A stretch of DNA of 64,000 nt, from contig JADFUC010001485.1 in assembly GCA_019722365.1 (NCBI GenBank), forward strand, positions 1 to 64,000. The letters run 5' to 3'. The position numbers and the translations under genes are program-made. Positions within the stretch are counted from its first letter, which is position 1. Every line of letters starts with the position of its first letter. The notes below the pieces were generated by a model. The model was not told the DNA's origin, did no database searches, and worked only from the letters and a program-made list of their open reading frames with translations. Positions 49,540 through 62,400 of this stretch are shown piece by piece. Source of the stretch: Lithospermum erythrorhizon. Its lineage: Eukaryota > Streptophyta > Magnoliopsida > Boraginales > Boraginaceae.

Positions 49540-51350
49540 TATAATCCTATATTGAAAATATATACATCAACATGTCAACCCTACATTCGACCTCGATCGC
49601 CATTTTGAGTGAAGTTTATTGATCTGGGTGTTTGATGTAGAATTTGGGTTTACCCATTGTTCGAAATTTGCATGTCTAGCTTTGGCAGGTATGGAATGAA
49701 CATTCGGATTAGCTTTTCGGTTTGAAATAAACTGAATCGTGTATGCTTGTGGTCTACCGATAGATATAGTCGGATTTAGGTCCTTTGAAGTGGTGGTTGA
49801 AACATGATAAATTTTTTAGGAATCTACTAATTTTGCTTGTTTCATTCTTAAATTCGTATCCTAATAAATTCATTTACGTTCTTTAGTCGTATCTAACAAA
49901 TTCATAAGGCAGTTTAAGCGAGACTTTCTAGGCCATGACAAAATAAAGAAAAACTAAGGACCTCAAATTAGGTAAATATAAGAAATAAGGGTATAAATTT
50001 GAGTTAAGTCAATTTGATCAGATAATATATCTTCGAGTTGTAATTTAGTCTAGGATAATTGCATTGTCTTGATTAGTCTTGGAAATGGCACAAATTTTGC
50101 ATAAAAGTCCACAGTGAAAGCCAAATATTAGCGTTAAATCACATTTGACATTTTATTGAAGAATATTGCAACATTTGGCCGAGAAATATATAACATTATT
50201 AATATGCGAAACTAAACTACTTTGGTCACGTGCTTCGACCTTCGGAGTTGGGTATGATTATCAATATCTTTTCGCTCTTTCGGTTAATTCGTTCACCTAG
50301 CTTCCGTGCCTTAAAGTAATAATTTATTTCCACGGATTTGGGCATATAACAAATCACTTTTTGACGAGTTATATCGCCTTGGAAAATCCCTGATAAGCCT
50401 ACGTTTAAGTTACGCTAGACCTTTCCTTGGTGTTGAATCTGACCACGTCTGAAGGTCTTGGTGAAGGTTGGACAAAATTTCACACACTTTATCATCTTCA
50501 GCTTCAGCCCAAATGGAGTCTCTTCCCTTGAATCACAAAAGATATGTGCATAGGCAGGACACTTTACGTATTAAAGTGATAGTATATAGATGTCCCACAG
50601 CCTGCTCTCTGTCAGTGTCTGATTATATAGTCTCACTTGCAGCTCTCAAGTACCATTTGTCGCTGTACGTGGTATTGCAAGCAGAATCAAGCAGGGTTGA
50701 CAGCATTGATCTCCAAATCAAATGAGCCGGGTTCTCCTAAAATGAAGGCTCGTTGTGGGAGGGATTACCCGCTGACCAGGATATTAACGATCACGTCAAC
50801 ATTTTATCACTTGAGTCGGGTTTAATAACTAGAGCAAGGCTTTTCATGCTTGATTATTAATCGACATGTCTACTACAGACTAGGTATGCCCTGCAAACAA
50901 AAATGAGGTCAACAGTGTCCTCCACTTATGCTTGAGAATTTTTCATTTCTAAATAGAATTAATGTTTTTGATTTAAGGCTGGACAATAATAAAAGAGACT
51001 TATACAAGTGGGTGCCTGTAACTTTGAGTTCACAAAGTTATCACAGTTAATAATATGATTTAAAATTTCCAAATGATCTATGTTAAAAAGTTGTGAACCT
51101 TTTGATGAACAAAAATTTAACCAGTTAACTTACCAAGTATGCTATATATCTATATCTTTGGTGGTTTAAGTTTGGGTTAATTTTTCAATTTGGTCCCACA
51201 TATTGGGGGCTAGTTATACTTTGATCTTTAATAGTGACAATGATACGTATGTATCGTGAGGAAAGATTTTATTATTTATATGCCCAACGAAAATAATAAA
51301 ATCCCTTTGGAAAAATCTTCCAGGTACAAAGAGATTTATCAAACGGTTGG
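49540..51350. other. Intergenic DNA, no gene recognised
   Basis: Mixed AT-rich sequence. The open frames at 50468-50825 have no recognisable motif. Confidence 0.45.
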
Positions 51351-51359
51351 GGTTATTTA

Positions 51360-53290
51360 TAGTCTGGTTATCTCCTGCGTATGTTGGCGTCTGATGCCAG
51401 AAGCCTGACTTGATATATGGACTCGGTGGCAGGCTTGGGTCTTGACTTGGATATGTGTCCTAGGCGAGGCAGGACGGATTTGGTCTTTGGCGTTGGATAT
51501 AGTCGAACCGAGTGCTGCGGCCGCACAACCGATATGGGCGTGTGGACTTATCTTTGGCCTTGGACTTCGATCAGCAGAGATGTGGTGGATGATGGGACTT
51601 GGACCCCTTACCGCTTGGTATATGGTGATTTGGTGAGTTAGCACCTTCTTGATATTGTTGTTGGAGAATTACAGCGACTAATTCATAATAAATATGAACA
51701 AATCTGACAAGATCAAATAAATGTATAATAATAACGAATTCTGAAACATATATAATAATGAATTAATGCATTATGAATACGAGTACTACGATACGCGGCG
51801 GATGTTGAAAACGCTTTCTTCTCACAAATTTCCTCGTATTAAAATCTCACCGGCACACCTCAAGTGAAATGCCTGGAGTTAGTCTACGCGAGCAGTTGAG
51901 TCAAGTGATTGGGCTTTTTACTAGAATCTACAAACAATTGGACAAGAATTTGAGTCAAATTTGTATTTACATTATCAATGTAAAACTCTCGATTAGATAT
52001 CTGGTTGATTTACAATCAACTCCCAATTTAACAATCTCGATTTAATTCCGTACATGGAATATAACTTCAGCGATCATTGTATGTGTGTGTGGCGTACAGG
52101 CTCGAGATAATATTAACCCCGATATAATAATATAGTGTGACCATTAGGTTATTATATCGATTATGCATGAGATCTAGCTATCTACAACATAACTTTGATA
52201 TTATCGTGAGTTCCATTTAGTAATTACTATTTATTGAATGCTTAGTTTGAGTAATCGTTTCAACTAAAACTAGTAAATGAATTATTACAACAATTGTCAC
52301 AACGGATATAATTATAGAGTCAAAATACTCTGATTTCCAACGGAATATGTGGGTTAGGTGGTGTCTTACTGGACCTCTTTACGATATAAGAGCTTGACCT
52401 TCCTTAATTCAATGGGTGGGGTATTTAGACCATGAACTTTCTTTGATATGATTTCTTTGGTGGGGCTTTTGATGCTTGATGACTTGGATATGTGTCCTCG
52501 CGGGATACTTCGACTTCTCTCTCGGTGTGCACTAGTTCGAGGAGCCTTAGCGAGGGTCGGGTTCTTCACCCGACAAGGGCCTTAGTAGCTCACTTGTGTT
52601 GGTCTTGGATGTAGGCGGGGATTTCAGTGGATCCTGCTTCGTTACTTGATTTGTTGGAGGGACCTTAGCAGCGTATCTCCTACAGGTTAACTTGAGTCTT
52701 AGGTGGCCAGCTCAGCTTCTCATCAGCTTTTGGGTTGTCTTCCCTCCTCCTGGTATATTCCGGTGCTATTTGAAGTGGGAGATTAGGAGCTTCGGCAACG
52801 ATCCTCTCCTTGACTTGTCTTGGTATAGGGGCCTTAACAACGTGTTTCACACAGCAGATGGAGGAGACGGCTGGCTGTCGGATTTTGGAGGAGGATGGTC
52901 TCCCTTCTTTGGTGTGATGAAAGGCAGCCCTCTTTTGGGTCTTGGTGTCTCGGGTTCCGCCTTTCCTTAGAATGTATCTTCAAGTCTTGGGGGTTGTGTT
53001 CCACTTTTTGAATGCATCAGTGGAGGTTGGCTTCTTTGAATCTTCAGTTGGAGGATTGCTCTCCTTTGTATCTTCAAGCTCTGGGGTTGTGCGTCGCTGT
53101 ATCTTGACTTGAGGTCTTGGGTGGGATATTAGGCGCCTATTTGGAGTCTTGATTTTCAGTGCCTCGAGGTGCTTAACGATCTTGATTTTCTGCTTGTTTC
53201 GGCGCTTTTTCTTATCTTTTTTTGTAGCTTTTCTCCTGCTGACTTATGAATTTTGAAAATATGGGGGATATTTATAGGCTTTTAGACCTT
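51360..53290 (-). other. Unclassified minus-strand transcription-like unit, possibly an LTR element relic
   Basis: On the minus strand a CAAT-like AACCAATCAG and a TATA-like CCTATAAATATCCCCC stand at about 53311-53265, followed by a GC-richer region reading in places as a lysine/proline-rich protein (frame 52569-52366). The segments around 51440 and 52480 both hold GACTTGGATATGTGTCCT, so a unit is repeated, separated by ~700 bp of AT-rich DNA (51700-52360). An LTR retroelement leader plus gag is the likeliest explanation, but no enzyme domain is visible. Confidence 0.35.
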
Positions 53291-54631
53291 CTTCTGATTG
53301 GTTGATCAAATGTAGGATGAATTCTGATCTTAAACGATTGATCATTTAAATATTGAGGCATAATCTGAACCATCGAATATTTGAATAATAATAAAAATAA
53401 TATTATATAATCAAATGTTTAGCGCCTTTGCTTTGGAAATCATTTTGGCCTTGGAATTTTATTCTGAGGTAAGCACTTACCACCCCAGTTCGTATCACAC
53501 CATGTTTTATCGGGGCATTCATTTTGAGGATTCGTTTATTCAGAAAAATTTATTTTTATTTCGGTTTTTCCTCCAAATTATTATTTCAATCCCGTAAATT
53601 TAGGGAATCTTATTCTAGGTTTAAAATTAAATTTAATTAATGTTTAAACCCTAATTTTAACCTAAAATTAATATCAAATGCTGGAATATTAGGAACCCTA
53701 TTATTTTCTCCTGGCTTGCATTTAATTTGAAGCTCGGATGAACCAAAATCAACACGTGTTATCGTGTGATCGGTTATAAATTAATTAAATTAATAAATTG
53801 ATAAAATTAAATTTTATTAATTAAATTTCCACTATCTACAACATATTTAGTCTTTATAAATGGATATATTGATATATTTTTTTATGGTTCTATTAAACAC
53901 AAGCTGTAAGACATATATGCGAAGAACTTTTGGGGAACATTTACAATTCTAAGTATAAATTTGTTATTTTAAAAATCATTTAAGGTAAATTAGTTACTCC
54001 GTATTTTTGTTCCCTCTTTTTAATTAGCTCTTAGCACCACACCATCAACTCTATTTTTCCATGATATATAGCTATAATGAAAAATGTGAGAATGTCGTCG
54101 GCGCTGGTAAAGGTATATCTACATTTTCAGGAAACCCAAATTTGACAATCATCGGTGCTGACTGCTGACTTACGTCAATAGATTTTGAATATATCAAGTT
54201 TAGCCTTAACGATCTCATACATGTTTTACCATTAGTGTTTCACAAAATCGTTAAAATAGGAATTAAAATGTACAAATATAGTTACTTATAGGACCAAATA
54301 CGCATCAGTCACTATTAAGGATCAAAGTGCAATCCATCTCCAATATTTAAAAACAAATTAATAAATAACTCGTTCAAGTTTGATAGTTCACTTGAACCAC
54401 TTTCAAAATGAAGGAGTACGTGCAATCATACGTCTATCAACCTTGTAATAAGGAATTTGTGCATATGCAATTTTTAAAATATGAAAATAACTTTTATTTC
54501 AAACTAACCAATCACATACTTACACATATCAAGTTTATAGTTATGAGTCAGAAACTATAACAACAAATGTGTTACTTGTTAGTGATCCCAAACATCCCAA
54601 AAGGTTAAGGTCTCAATATTGTTTGTTGCAT
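53291..54631. other. AT-rich intergenic DNA downstream of the ALMT gene
   Basis: No gene or named repeat recognised. The part next to 54632 should contain the ALMT 3-prime untranslated region. Confidence 0.45.
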
Positions 54632-56753
54632 CTAATGTTGGTTTTGCGTGGCCTTATTATCATCATCCTCGGTCTTGAATTCAGCCATGTGAGCCAGTTC
54701 TTGAACAACAAAAATAATGTCTTCAATCCTTGAAGCAATTTCAATCAATAAAGAAGCATATGATACAATTGGTATAACTTCTAGGAGGGAGACAACATTT
54801 TGAGATGCTTTGTTTTGCTCATTTTCAAGGCACTTTCTCTCTGTTTCTGTATTGGAGAAACCAGGAACATGATTCAAGAAATCCCTGAGTTCTTCTACTG
54901 AATAGTTCATCTGTTCAACTAATACATCCATCTTAGAGGATTTGGTCATTGTCTTGATACTTCTGGCTAGCTCTCTCAATATCCCTGATGAGCTTGAACT
55001 CAAGTTGAAGTAGATCTTTCCAATAGTGTTCATCATATGTCCAGAATCCTGCAACTCAATGAATACCTTTGTCAATTGTCATTATATAAAAATCCTGATT
55101 CCGCCACTGCCTCAACCCAAAAAACATGCATACCTGATTTTCGTCACAACTATTTAAAGCCTCGATACAATAAGCAAAGCTTCGCATAGCTGCACCAATT
55201 TTAAGATACTGTTTCCATGGATGCTGGAACTTGAATGAGCCATGACCAGGCTCCCATCTTGCAAAATTTGCCTATAAAAAAAATACACCCCTTCATTCAG
55301 TCAAGATTGAAGAGACACATAAACCCTTCTGGTGAGTGAAAAATCATATTTTGTACTCTGTAGTTACGTTACTTACCAGTGATTCCTCTGAGGCTTTGGT
55401 GTTTAGCACACATCTATAAGCTAGAACATCTTTTGCAGAGTAGTTGTCACTTTTGGTAGTAATAGTTTCATCCAAATTGTCACAATATTTAGTTATGCAA
55501 CCTGAAAGTGTATAAGCAATTTTCAAAGTATTATTAGTAATTATTGATGAAGTAACATGTTCTCAAATCGGAAACATTAATATGTTATTTTGGTGTCAGA
55601 TCAATTTCTATGAAACTAGATCAAAGGGCACCCAAAATAACTGATTTACTAAAAAAAAGTACTTGCATTCAAGAGACTTAGCCAGCTTGTCCATGTTAAG
55701 TGTAATTAATGCATGAAGCTGATCTCCAGCCCATGCAGGGACAACCAACATGCTAATGAGAATACAAAAACATGTCCCAATGACAATTGTCAATAATCTC
55801 TCTCGAGCCATCTCAAACAATTTCTCCACCCTATAGCCTGATACTGAAATCAAAGTGAAAGTGAGGACAAAAACCATTGCACCATAATCGAACCGCGCCT
55901 TCACCGTTGGAATAAATCTTGAGAATGTTGCCAGAGAACCTGAATCAATATTGAAACTTGTCAAATGATAATGATAGAGTAAAAGGCAAGTTTAATGACA
56001 AAGCCATGCTATTTAATAACAAAAACAATGAGGATGCAAGATATTACCCAGTAGGAAAACAGAAATATCACTTATTATGGGTTCAATATCGCCTCCAAAT
56101 TGACTAGCCACCCAATGAACTCCTACTGCAAGAAATCCAGCAAGAAAAGTCCCTGTCACTCTGTTCAAGGACTTAGCTAGTGTTGCACCTGAGATGTTGG
56201 AAATATATTCAATTAAACAATTTTTCTTGATAATAGTGATTATTTATTAGGTTGGAATATTAATTCTTTAAACATAACAAATGACCTTGACAAACTTCTG
56301 TATTGTTCAGATATAATGAATAATATATTTATTTATTCCAAAAATGTTACATGGAATAGAATATAATGAATAATATTTAAAGGAATTTTCTTGGTACTTA
56401 CCAACATAATATTCGAAAGCAACGACGACGGTTAAGACTGCCCACATGGCTGTGCCTCCAACACCATCATACAAAGGTCTCATGTAATAGAACAGTGAGA
56501 CAACAGTGAGAGCAAACCCCACTTTCAGACAGTGGATTACTTTCTTAGGATCATCAACTGCAACACTCCATGCCTTCTCAAAAAATTTCCAAATTCTTGA
56601 AAATGATCTTTTGATAAATGACTCTAGAACCAACCAAGGCTTCCAGCCGGAGCTCGGTTGCGATAATGCCTGAATATCGTCTGAAATGCCATCATCAGCA
56701 GAAGCTGTTATCCTCCATTCTAGATGGTTTGCATCTTCTCTGAAGTGTGCCAT
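54632..56753 (-). CDS. Aluminium-activated malate transporter (ALMT) family channel, six exons
   Basis: Exons (minus): 56753-56402, 56188-56048, 55939-55667, 55501-55377, 55271-55134, 55048-54632, giving 481 residues, normal for ALMT. After a ~75-residue soluble start with LEWRI, the hydrophobic half follows: [78 protein letters not shown] and [23 protein letters not shown]. These would be about six membrane helices. The C-terminal half is soluble and contains the family's WEP motif (about 303-305, WEPGHGSF). ALMTs are anion channels of plasma membrane or tonoplast, often passing malate, in stomata, roots or vacuoles. Membrane location is not deducible here. Intron 3 must use a GC donor (GCAAGT at 55666) to keep frame. 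Appears intact. Confidence 0.95.
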
Positions 56754-56901
56754 GTTTTTTGGGGATAGAAATGGTTAGTTGTTTAAGATGTGGTGCACCA
56801 ATGTGTAGCTATATGCTAATACGAGGATCTCTATTGTATATGCATGAATATATAAACTAAGATAAATTTGTTGGATTATTGTTCATAGGAGTATATAGTT
56901 T

Positions 56902-56910
56902 CTTTATATA
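56902..56910 (-). promoter_or_regulatory. Likely TATA box of the ALMT gene
   Basis: Minus-sense TATATAAAG lies about 150 bp before the ALMT start codon, a suitable distance for a plant promoter. Confidence 0.5.
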
Positions 56911-57900
56911 GTACGTAGTAGTATTTATTTAATTTCTACCTAATGGAGGAAAGGACTTCCACTATTTCATTTTTCTAACAATGGGCTATGCACTAGTAAT
57001 GTACTGCATGTCTGCATAATTGTCAATTTGGTCATATATAATGGGTAAAGTTAGTCTTAGATAGTTTTATTGTTATAGATTAGTATCCGAAAGTAATGAA
57101 GTTGTACGTTTATTCTGTCTTTTCGGGGACATCTTGAAACATTTGTCATTTCGAGAATAAATCTTGTGCAGCACAGGTAGCTTTCTTGGCATTATAGCTA
57201 ATAGAAACTAAGAATGTAAGCTTGGTCATTATCTGAGACCAAATCGACAATTAAGTCTTTAGCTAGACAATGCGAGTGATCAAACCCACGACTTTCTATG
57301 TACCCTATATGATACATGTGTAGGGAGGATGGATATACTGAAAACATAATTATAATAGAGGACTTTTAGCAAGAATTTTTGCAGACAAAATATCCAACAA
57401 TCGAGGTTAGCAGTAACATAATTTGTAAATAAATTTCTCTTTACGAAAGCGGTGTTATTAAGGTAATCCAAAAGGATTTATTTTCCAGGATCTGATGATA
57501 TAAAATCAATCACGCCTTAGAGCGCTCTAAACGGTGTATATATAGAACTAATAGGAACAAAAACTATCACCAATAATTGTTTTAGTAAAATGTATTTCGT
57601 TTCTTTGTTGTTAGATCAAATAGGGAAGAACGGCTTTAAAAGATGGAGTATAGGAGGTGGTCAGTCCTGTAACTTCTGTTAGTAACTGCGGTAGTAATAA
57701 ACGTTTACAACCAACTAAATGCAAATCTTAGCAATTTAGCTCCAAAACGGAAGAACGTCAAAGATTTTCAAATCTTTGCGGTGCAAAACGAATTTCTGAA
57801 CCGGGGTATAAATATGTGTGTATTTGATTTCAAGGAAGACCTCTGCGCCCAGGCCTTGTTCCCAGACTAATGTGTTACATTATCAACCCGGGGTAATATT
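56911..57900. other. Intergenic DNA upstream of the ALMT gene
   Basis: No gene seen. It includes the distal ALMT promoter and ends where the LTR-like sequences begin. Confidence 0.45.
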
Positions 57901-57949
57901 TTATATTAGAATTAGTTACGGACACACGCATGAAACATTCTCTGAGCAT

Positions 57950-58500
57950 TTTTTTTACTCATAACTAATCGACCAACTATATAAAAGCGGTCGTGCTTTT
58001 GCAATCCTCACATGTGTGATATGATAATCCCACACGTAATGAAATTTGGTCAAGGCAATCCAAAGGAGATTAGGCGCGTCAAAGTGGGCCCACATCGCGA
58101 AGCGCCAGTGTAAATGGACTGTGCCGAAGAGGGTCAGGCGAGGCATTACTATGCGTAAGGGCCGAGTCGACCAACAAGTTCATGAAGAGAAAACGTTAGT
58201 GAATACGGTATTGGGAAGCGCCATTAAAGAAGAAAATTGTAGGGGGCATTGAGACAATAATGATCCGACCCTTTAATGAGCCCTTGAAGAGCCGTATCAT
58301 CCGATTGTAATGGTGCCAAGACTTGATCAAAGGTAATAGTCCAAACCATTATCGTAAACCTTGAACACAAATCAAGTAAGTTCACTTTGATATCCAAAAT
58401 CTATTTATAGAAACCAAACTCTCTCGATCTATTACTAACTTGATCATCGGAGTGTTTTTGGCCGAGAAACCGATCTTTGTTTTGAAGGCTTTTCCATTTG
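57950..58500 (+). repeat. LTR-like sequence A (gypsy type)
   Basis: Shares ordered phrases with 59100-59620: TAAATGGACTG, GGGTCAGGCGA versus TGGGCAGGCGA, a TATA-like box (TATTTATAG at 58402), then CGATCTATTACTAACTTGAT versus CGATCCGGTAGTGACTTGAT. The last resembles the R-U5 part of Ty3-gypsy LTRs. Borders are approximate. Confidence 0.5.
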
Positions 58501-59100
58501 GACCAAGGCGTATCGAATCACAACTCGAAAGACTTGTAAATCAGGTCTATTACGAGGAACCCAGAACCGGTGCGTCGTTAAGCGTACTTGATTGGGAGAC
58601 TTGCATAATAAAGTCACTACCCTCTTTATCAAGAAGATCAATCCAAATGAAATAACAATCGCCCTCAGGGGAGCGATGCTCTGAACTGGTACAAGCATTT
58701 GTCGGCATGAGAATGCCTACAAATGTTTAGGGACCGATCAGCGTAGTCGGAAGAAGCTACTGAGGGAAGTTCGCGCCGCCGGAGATGGCATGGTTGATAC
58801 AACGACTCACGGGCGGATTGTTGGCGTTATGGGTAGAGTGAAGGAAGCGACTCCACAAGAGGAGGCTCCGGCGGTATCATCATTTGTCCGGGAAGATGGG
58901 GAGGAAACTTCTGGCGCGTACTTCAGCATGAAGATGAACAACGAGCCCTGGACGGGTCAATAGAGTCTTCATGAGGTTCCGGCTTTTTGAGGAGGTAAGC
59001 GCCGGCTCGAGCGTGACAATAATATCTTCTTTGCGATGTGGTCACTTGACCTTACAACGAAGGTTGTAGGGGCATGCCTTGAGGACAATAGCATAGTTGG
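58501..59100 (+). other. Sequence between two LTR-like copies
   Basis: GC-richer DNA that may be a gypsy leader and gag start. All frames are short and none gives a recognisable domain. Confidence 0.3.
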
Positions 59101-59620
59101 CGGCCTCGCTCATACCTCAGAGATCACAGTGCAAGCATGCCGTTGATAATCCCATAGCGTCGAGATATCCAGAGATTGGCGCCAAAATGGATCAGGACTG
59201 GCGGATCGATGAATAAATGGACTGGGCCATACGGTGGGCAGGCGAAAAACCCACGTGAAGCCCGAAGGGGCTATGTCGTCCCGGCTAAGTATTAAGGAGA
59301 AAAGGTCCATTGAAGATTAACGGCATGACTCGGCTCAATTAAGGAGGCAATTAAGCTTGTAATTACTCTACCGATCCGCCCAATGAGCCACAAATCACTA
59401 ATTAATCGGCGATGAATGGGCCACTCAGGCTTGACCAAAATAATGGTATAAATAGACTATAAAGAGTAAACCTTAAGCCAAGTCAGAAGTAACCTAGCTG
59501 ATACAAATTATCTCTTTCAAAAGCTAAACTCTTTTCGATCCGGTAGTGACTTGATATTGAATGTTTCGTAAAGCGCGGGTCATTGTTTTGTAGGAACTCA
59601 CGTTTGGACCACGTGCTCCA
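59100..59620 (+). repeat. LTR-like sequence B, probable 5-prime LTR of the plus-strand gypsy relic
   Basis: Diverged copy of sequence A with a clear TATAAATAG at 59447 and a following leader-like stretch to about 59600. It stands directly before the gypsy remains on the same strand. Confidence 0.5.
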
Positions 59621-60430
59621 GGCTTTGCTTGGAATTGTGATGGCCCATCACGAAACCGGACGAGATCATCATTGGCGACCACGATCGAGGACACTTGCAC
59701 TAAGAAAATTCACCACCACGCTCGTTGTTACTATTATCATGAAGCAGCGAATGGGGTAATGACAAGTCTCAGGAATGATGGACTTAGAATTTGAATAATC
59801 CGATTGACCGCGGGAGGATGAACTAGTCGACACTCAGGACAGTCCGCAGGGAATCTGGAGGAACCGTGCGAGGTGGAAATTCACACCCACGAGATGGTAG
59901 GATTATTACAAAACGCGGCCTTTATGCGTGGCTTGGCGTATGGCAACTCGGAGGTTGAGAGGGAGAACCCGTGGAAGCTGTCGTCCGTTCGGAGGATAAA
60001 AGCACAAGCAAAGCGGGATCCATGTTAAGGGGTTAGAGGGCCGAGGGAATCGAGAATGTGTGTGGCGCCTGAGGAGGTCTCGGGAGGAAATCCCAGAGGC
60101 GGCCAGCGTGAGGGGCGTCCGGGTATCACGTTCGATAAAGAGGGAGGGGATCGGCATGAGTCTCAGATTGGCGCTCTGCAGGGCAAAACACGAGGAGGCC
60201 ATGCTCATTCGGAGGTCCACTCAAGGAGCTTAATAAGTGGAAAATATATATTTGCGGTAGGAACAGGCATATGCCAGGGGTGGACTGGGAGGTATTGAGT
60301 TAACGGTATGTTGTCCGCATTATAAGCCACGTGAAAGACGAACAAGCGGACTATGCTGAAGAGAGGAGAATACCATCCGGGAGGAGGTGGATAAGCGTTG
60401 GGGACAAAGGAAATCCTCGAACTCTTGTTC
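59621..60430 (+). pseudogene. Leader/gag region of the plus-strand gypsy relic
   Basis: GC-rich DNA between the LTR-like sequence and the reverse transcriptase. No gag or protease domain survives in any frame. Fewer than 1 kb remain, so most of gag and protease is deleted. Confidence 0.35.
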
Positions 60431-62060
60431 AAACATTAGGTAGCTAATGTGATTATTGTCCAGAAGCCTAATGGGATGTGGCGGACGTCTTGTGAGACTT
60501 TACTGCTTGTCATTAAGATACGCCCCAAGGATTGTTATGCACTTTAACACATTGATGACTAGTTGACTCAAGCACGGGTACAAAGGTCGTTGGTTTCTAG
60601 ATGCTTTCGGGGTATCAGATATTCTTTGTGGAAGAGGATGTGGAAGACAGCATTTCCTAGCTGAGTATGACATCATTGCTGGAAGGTCACGCCAGTCTCC
60701 GGCTTAGCGAAGAAACACGAGGGAGGCGTGCAGATGGTCAACAATGTGTTCTCTACCCAGTTGTTGGGTTTTATGGAGATTTATGTGGATGAAATGCTCA
60801 TCAAAAGTCAGGAAGCGGCAGATCATGAAGCCAATCTCCGGGAGAGCTTTGATAACTTGCAGAGGTATAAGTTTCGGCACAACCCGGATAAGTGTGTTTT
60901 TAGGGTGACCTCTGGAAAATTCTGACTATATGATCATCCGGCCAGAATCAGGCTAATCGAGACAAATAGAGGTGGTGCAAGCCTAAATACGAGTCCATGA
61001 GACCCGAAGGAAGCCTTGGCCAGCTTGGCGGGAATAACTGCTTGGCGGTTCATATCCAGCTAGAACAGGAGTTTTCCCTTCTTCAAGGCCATTGAGAAGG
61101 AAAAAGAGTTTAAATGGACTCTAGAGTGTGAGAAGTCCTTTCAGGTGTTGAAGAAGTACTTACAATCTCATATTCTTGGCGGCGGCCGATCGCGGGGGGC
61201 ATCACTGCGACTATATCGCGGTTTATGAGTTAAGCTCGGTAGCATCCTAAATCGGGATGAGGAAAAGATCACGGGCGATTACTATATCGACGGTCATGAG
61301 GGTAGGCTGAGCGAGATATCCCACGATGGAAGCGGTGTATGCCACGATTGTTCTTCGCAGAATACGAAGCCAACTTTAAAGTAGCATCCCAGTGCTAAAT
61401 CCGATTGGAAGTAGTTCTGGATCAACCTCTGCGATAGATATTGGAGAACCCCAGCAGGTCCGGATGGATAGTCAAATAGAGGCTATAAATTTGCAGTAAA
61501 TTTGATATTAAATTTTACAAGCCGTGGGCAGAGTATAAAAAGCCGCAGGCCCTAGGAGAGTTCATGGTTGAATGTACCCGCAGGCGGGCAGGGGGCACCG
61601 AGTTAATCCAATGCAGGGAGGCATTGGCGAGAGATGCAGTTGTTATACGTAGACGGTGTGAGAAATCCCGGTGGTTGGGGAGAAGGAATCTTATTATGGT
61701 CCCCGGTCTTAAGATACGGGCCGCCCGAGGTTCGCTTTTACCGACCCGCGAATAATGAGGTTGAATATGAAGGACTTGCCAATGGTCTTTCATTAGCAAT
61801 TGATTTGGGAGCAGAGCACATCCATATACAGACGGATTCTCAGTTGCTGGTGGGCCATGTGAATTTTAAAATTGATGAAGCAAAGGAGAGGCTGGTAGGA
61901 TATATGCGGGTGTTAGAAATTTGGTTAGAATTTTACGATCACATCACGTGGAGCATGTCCTCGGAGAGAGAATCAAGAGAAGCGGATAAATTGTCTCAGC
62001 CGGCCACGGTAGGTATGGGACACTCCAGTTCCACTCGGTAGAGATGGAGTGGCCGGGGGG
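60430..62060 (+). pseudogene. Ty3-gypsy (Tat lineage) reverse transcriptase and dual RNase H relic
   Basis: Plus strand: 60728-60925 reads MVNNVFSTQLLGFMEIYVDE then MLIKSQEAADHEANLRESFD and NPDKCVFRVTSGKF. This is gypsy reverse transcriptase with the catalytic YVDD changed to YVDE. At 61000-61160 the connection region (PFFKAIEKEKEFKWTLECEK) follows, then a broken RNase H (61190-61560). At 61634-62041 a second RNase H of the archaeal-like kind follows (LLYVDGVRNPGGWGEG, NNEVEYEGLANGLSLAIDLG, QTDSQLLVGHVN, EADKLSQPA). Two RNase H domains in tandem mark the Tat lineage (Tat, Ogre, Retand). Many stops and shifts. Confidence 0.85.
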
Positions 62061-62400
62061 TAGCCTTCGGATGAAAAGTAATGGATAATGCCGGAGGGGT
62101 GGTGGGGCCAGCCAGACAGAGTAGTACTCAAAGGCTGATTTTTGAGAACCCGGAAGGAAAAGCAGGTATGCCATGGTTCGGGGCGGGGAAACCCCGGTCC
62201 TTCTTGACCCAGTCGTCAGTGTTTCTGCCGGGCAATCGGTTCTTGTTTTGTGGAACTCCCGTTTGGACGAGGCGTGCTCAGTTAAACTTGGAAGAAGATT
62301 TGTGATCCAATTTCGTCACCGAAACGGACTATATCATCAATGGCTTGAGAGTGGGCCTTGAAGGACCTCATTGGAAAGGACCCCATCCGATGAGTATACC
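62061..62400. other. Spacer between the two inverted gypsy relics
   Basis: The short sequence GGTATGCCATGGTTCGGG occurs near 62166 and again near 62444 in the same orientation. No integrase motif (HHCC or DDE) can be recognised. Confidence 0.35.

Noticed and set aside
51357..51644. Overlapping open frames on both strands
   Set aside because: No known motif and no splice structure; kept only as part of the unclassified repeat-like unit.
55663..55667. A normal GT donor for ALMT intron 3 (after 55663)
   Set aside because: It gives an immediate stop after joining exon 4, whereas the GC donor at 55666 keeps the frame and family sequence.
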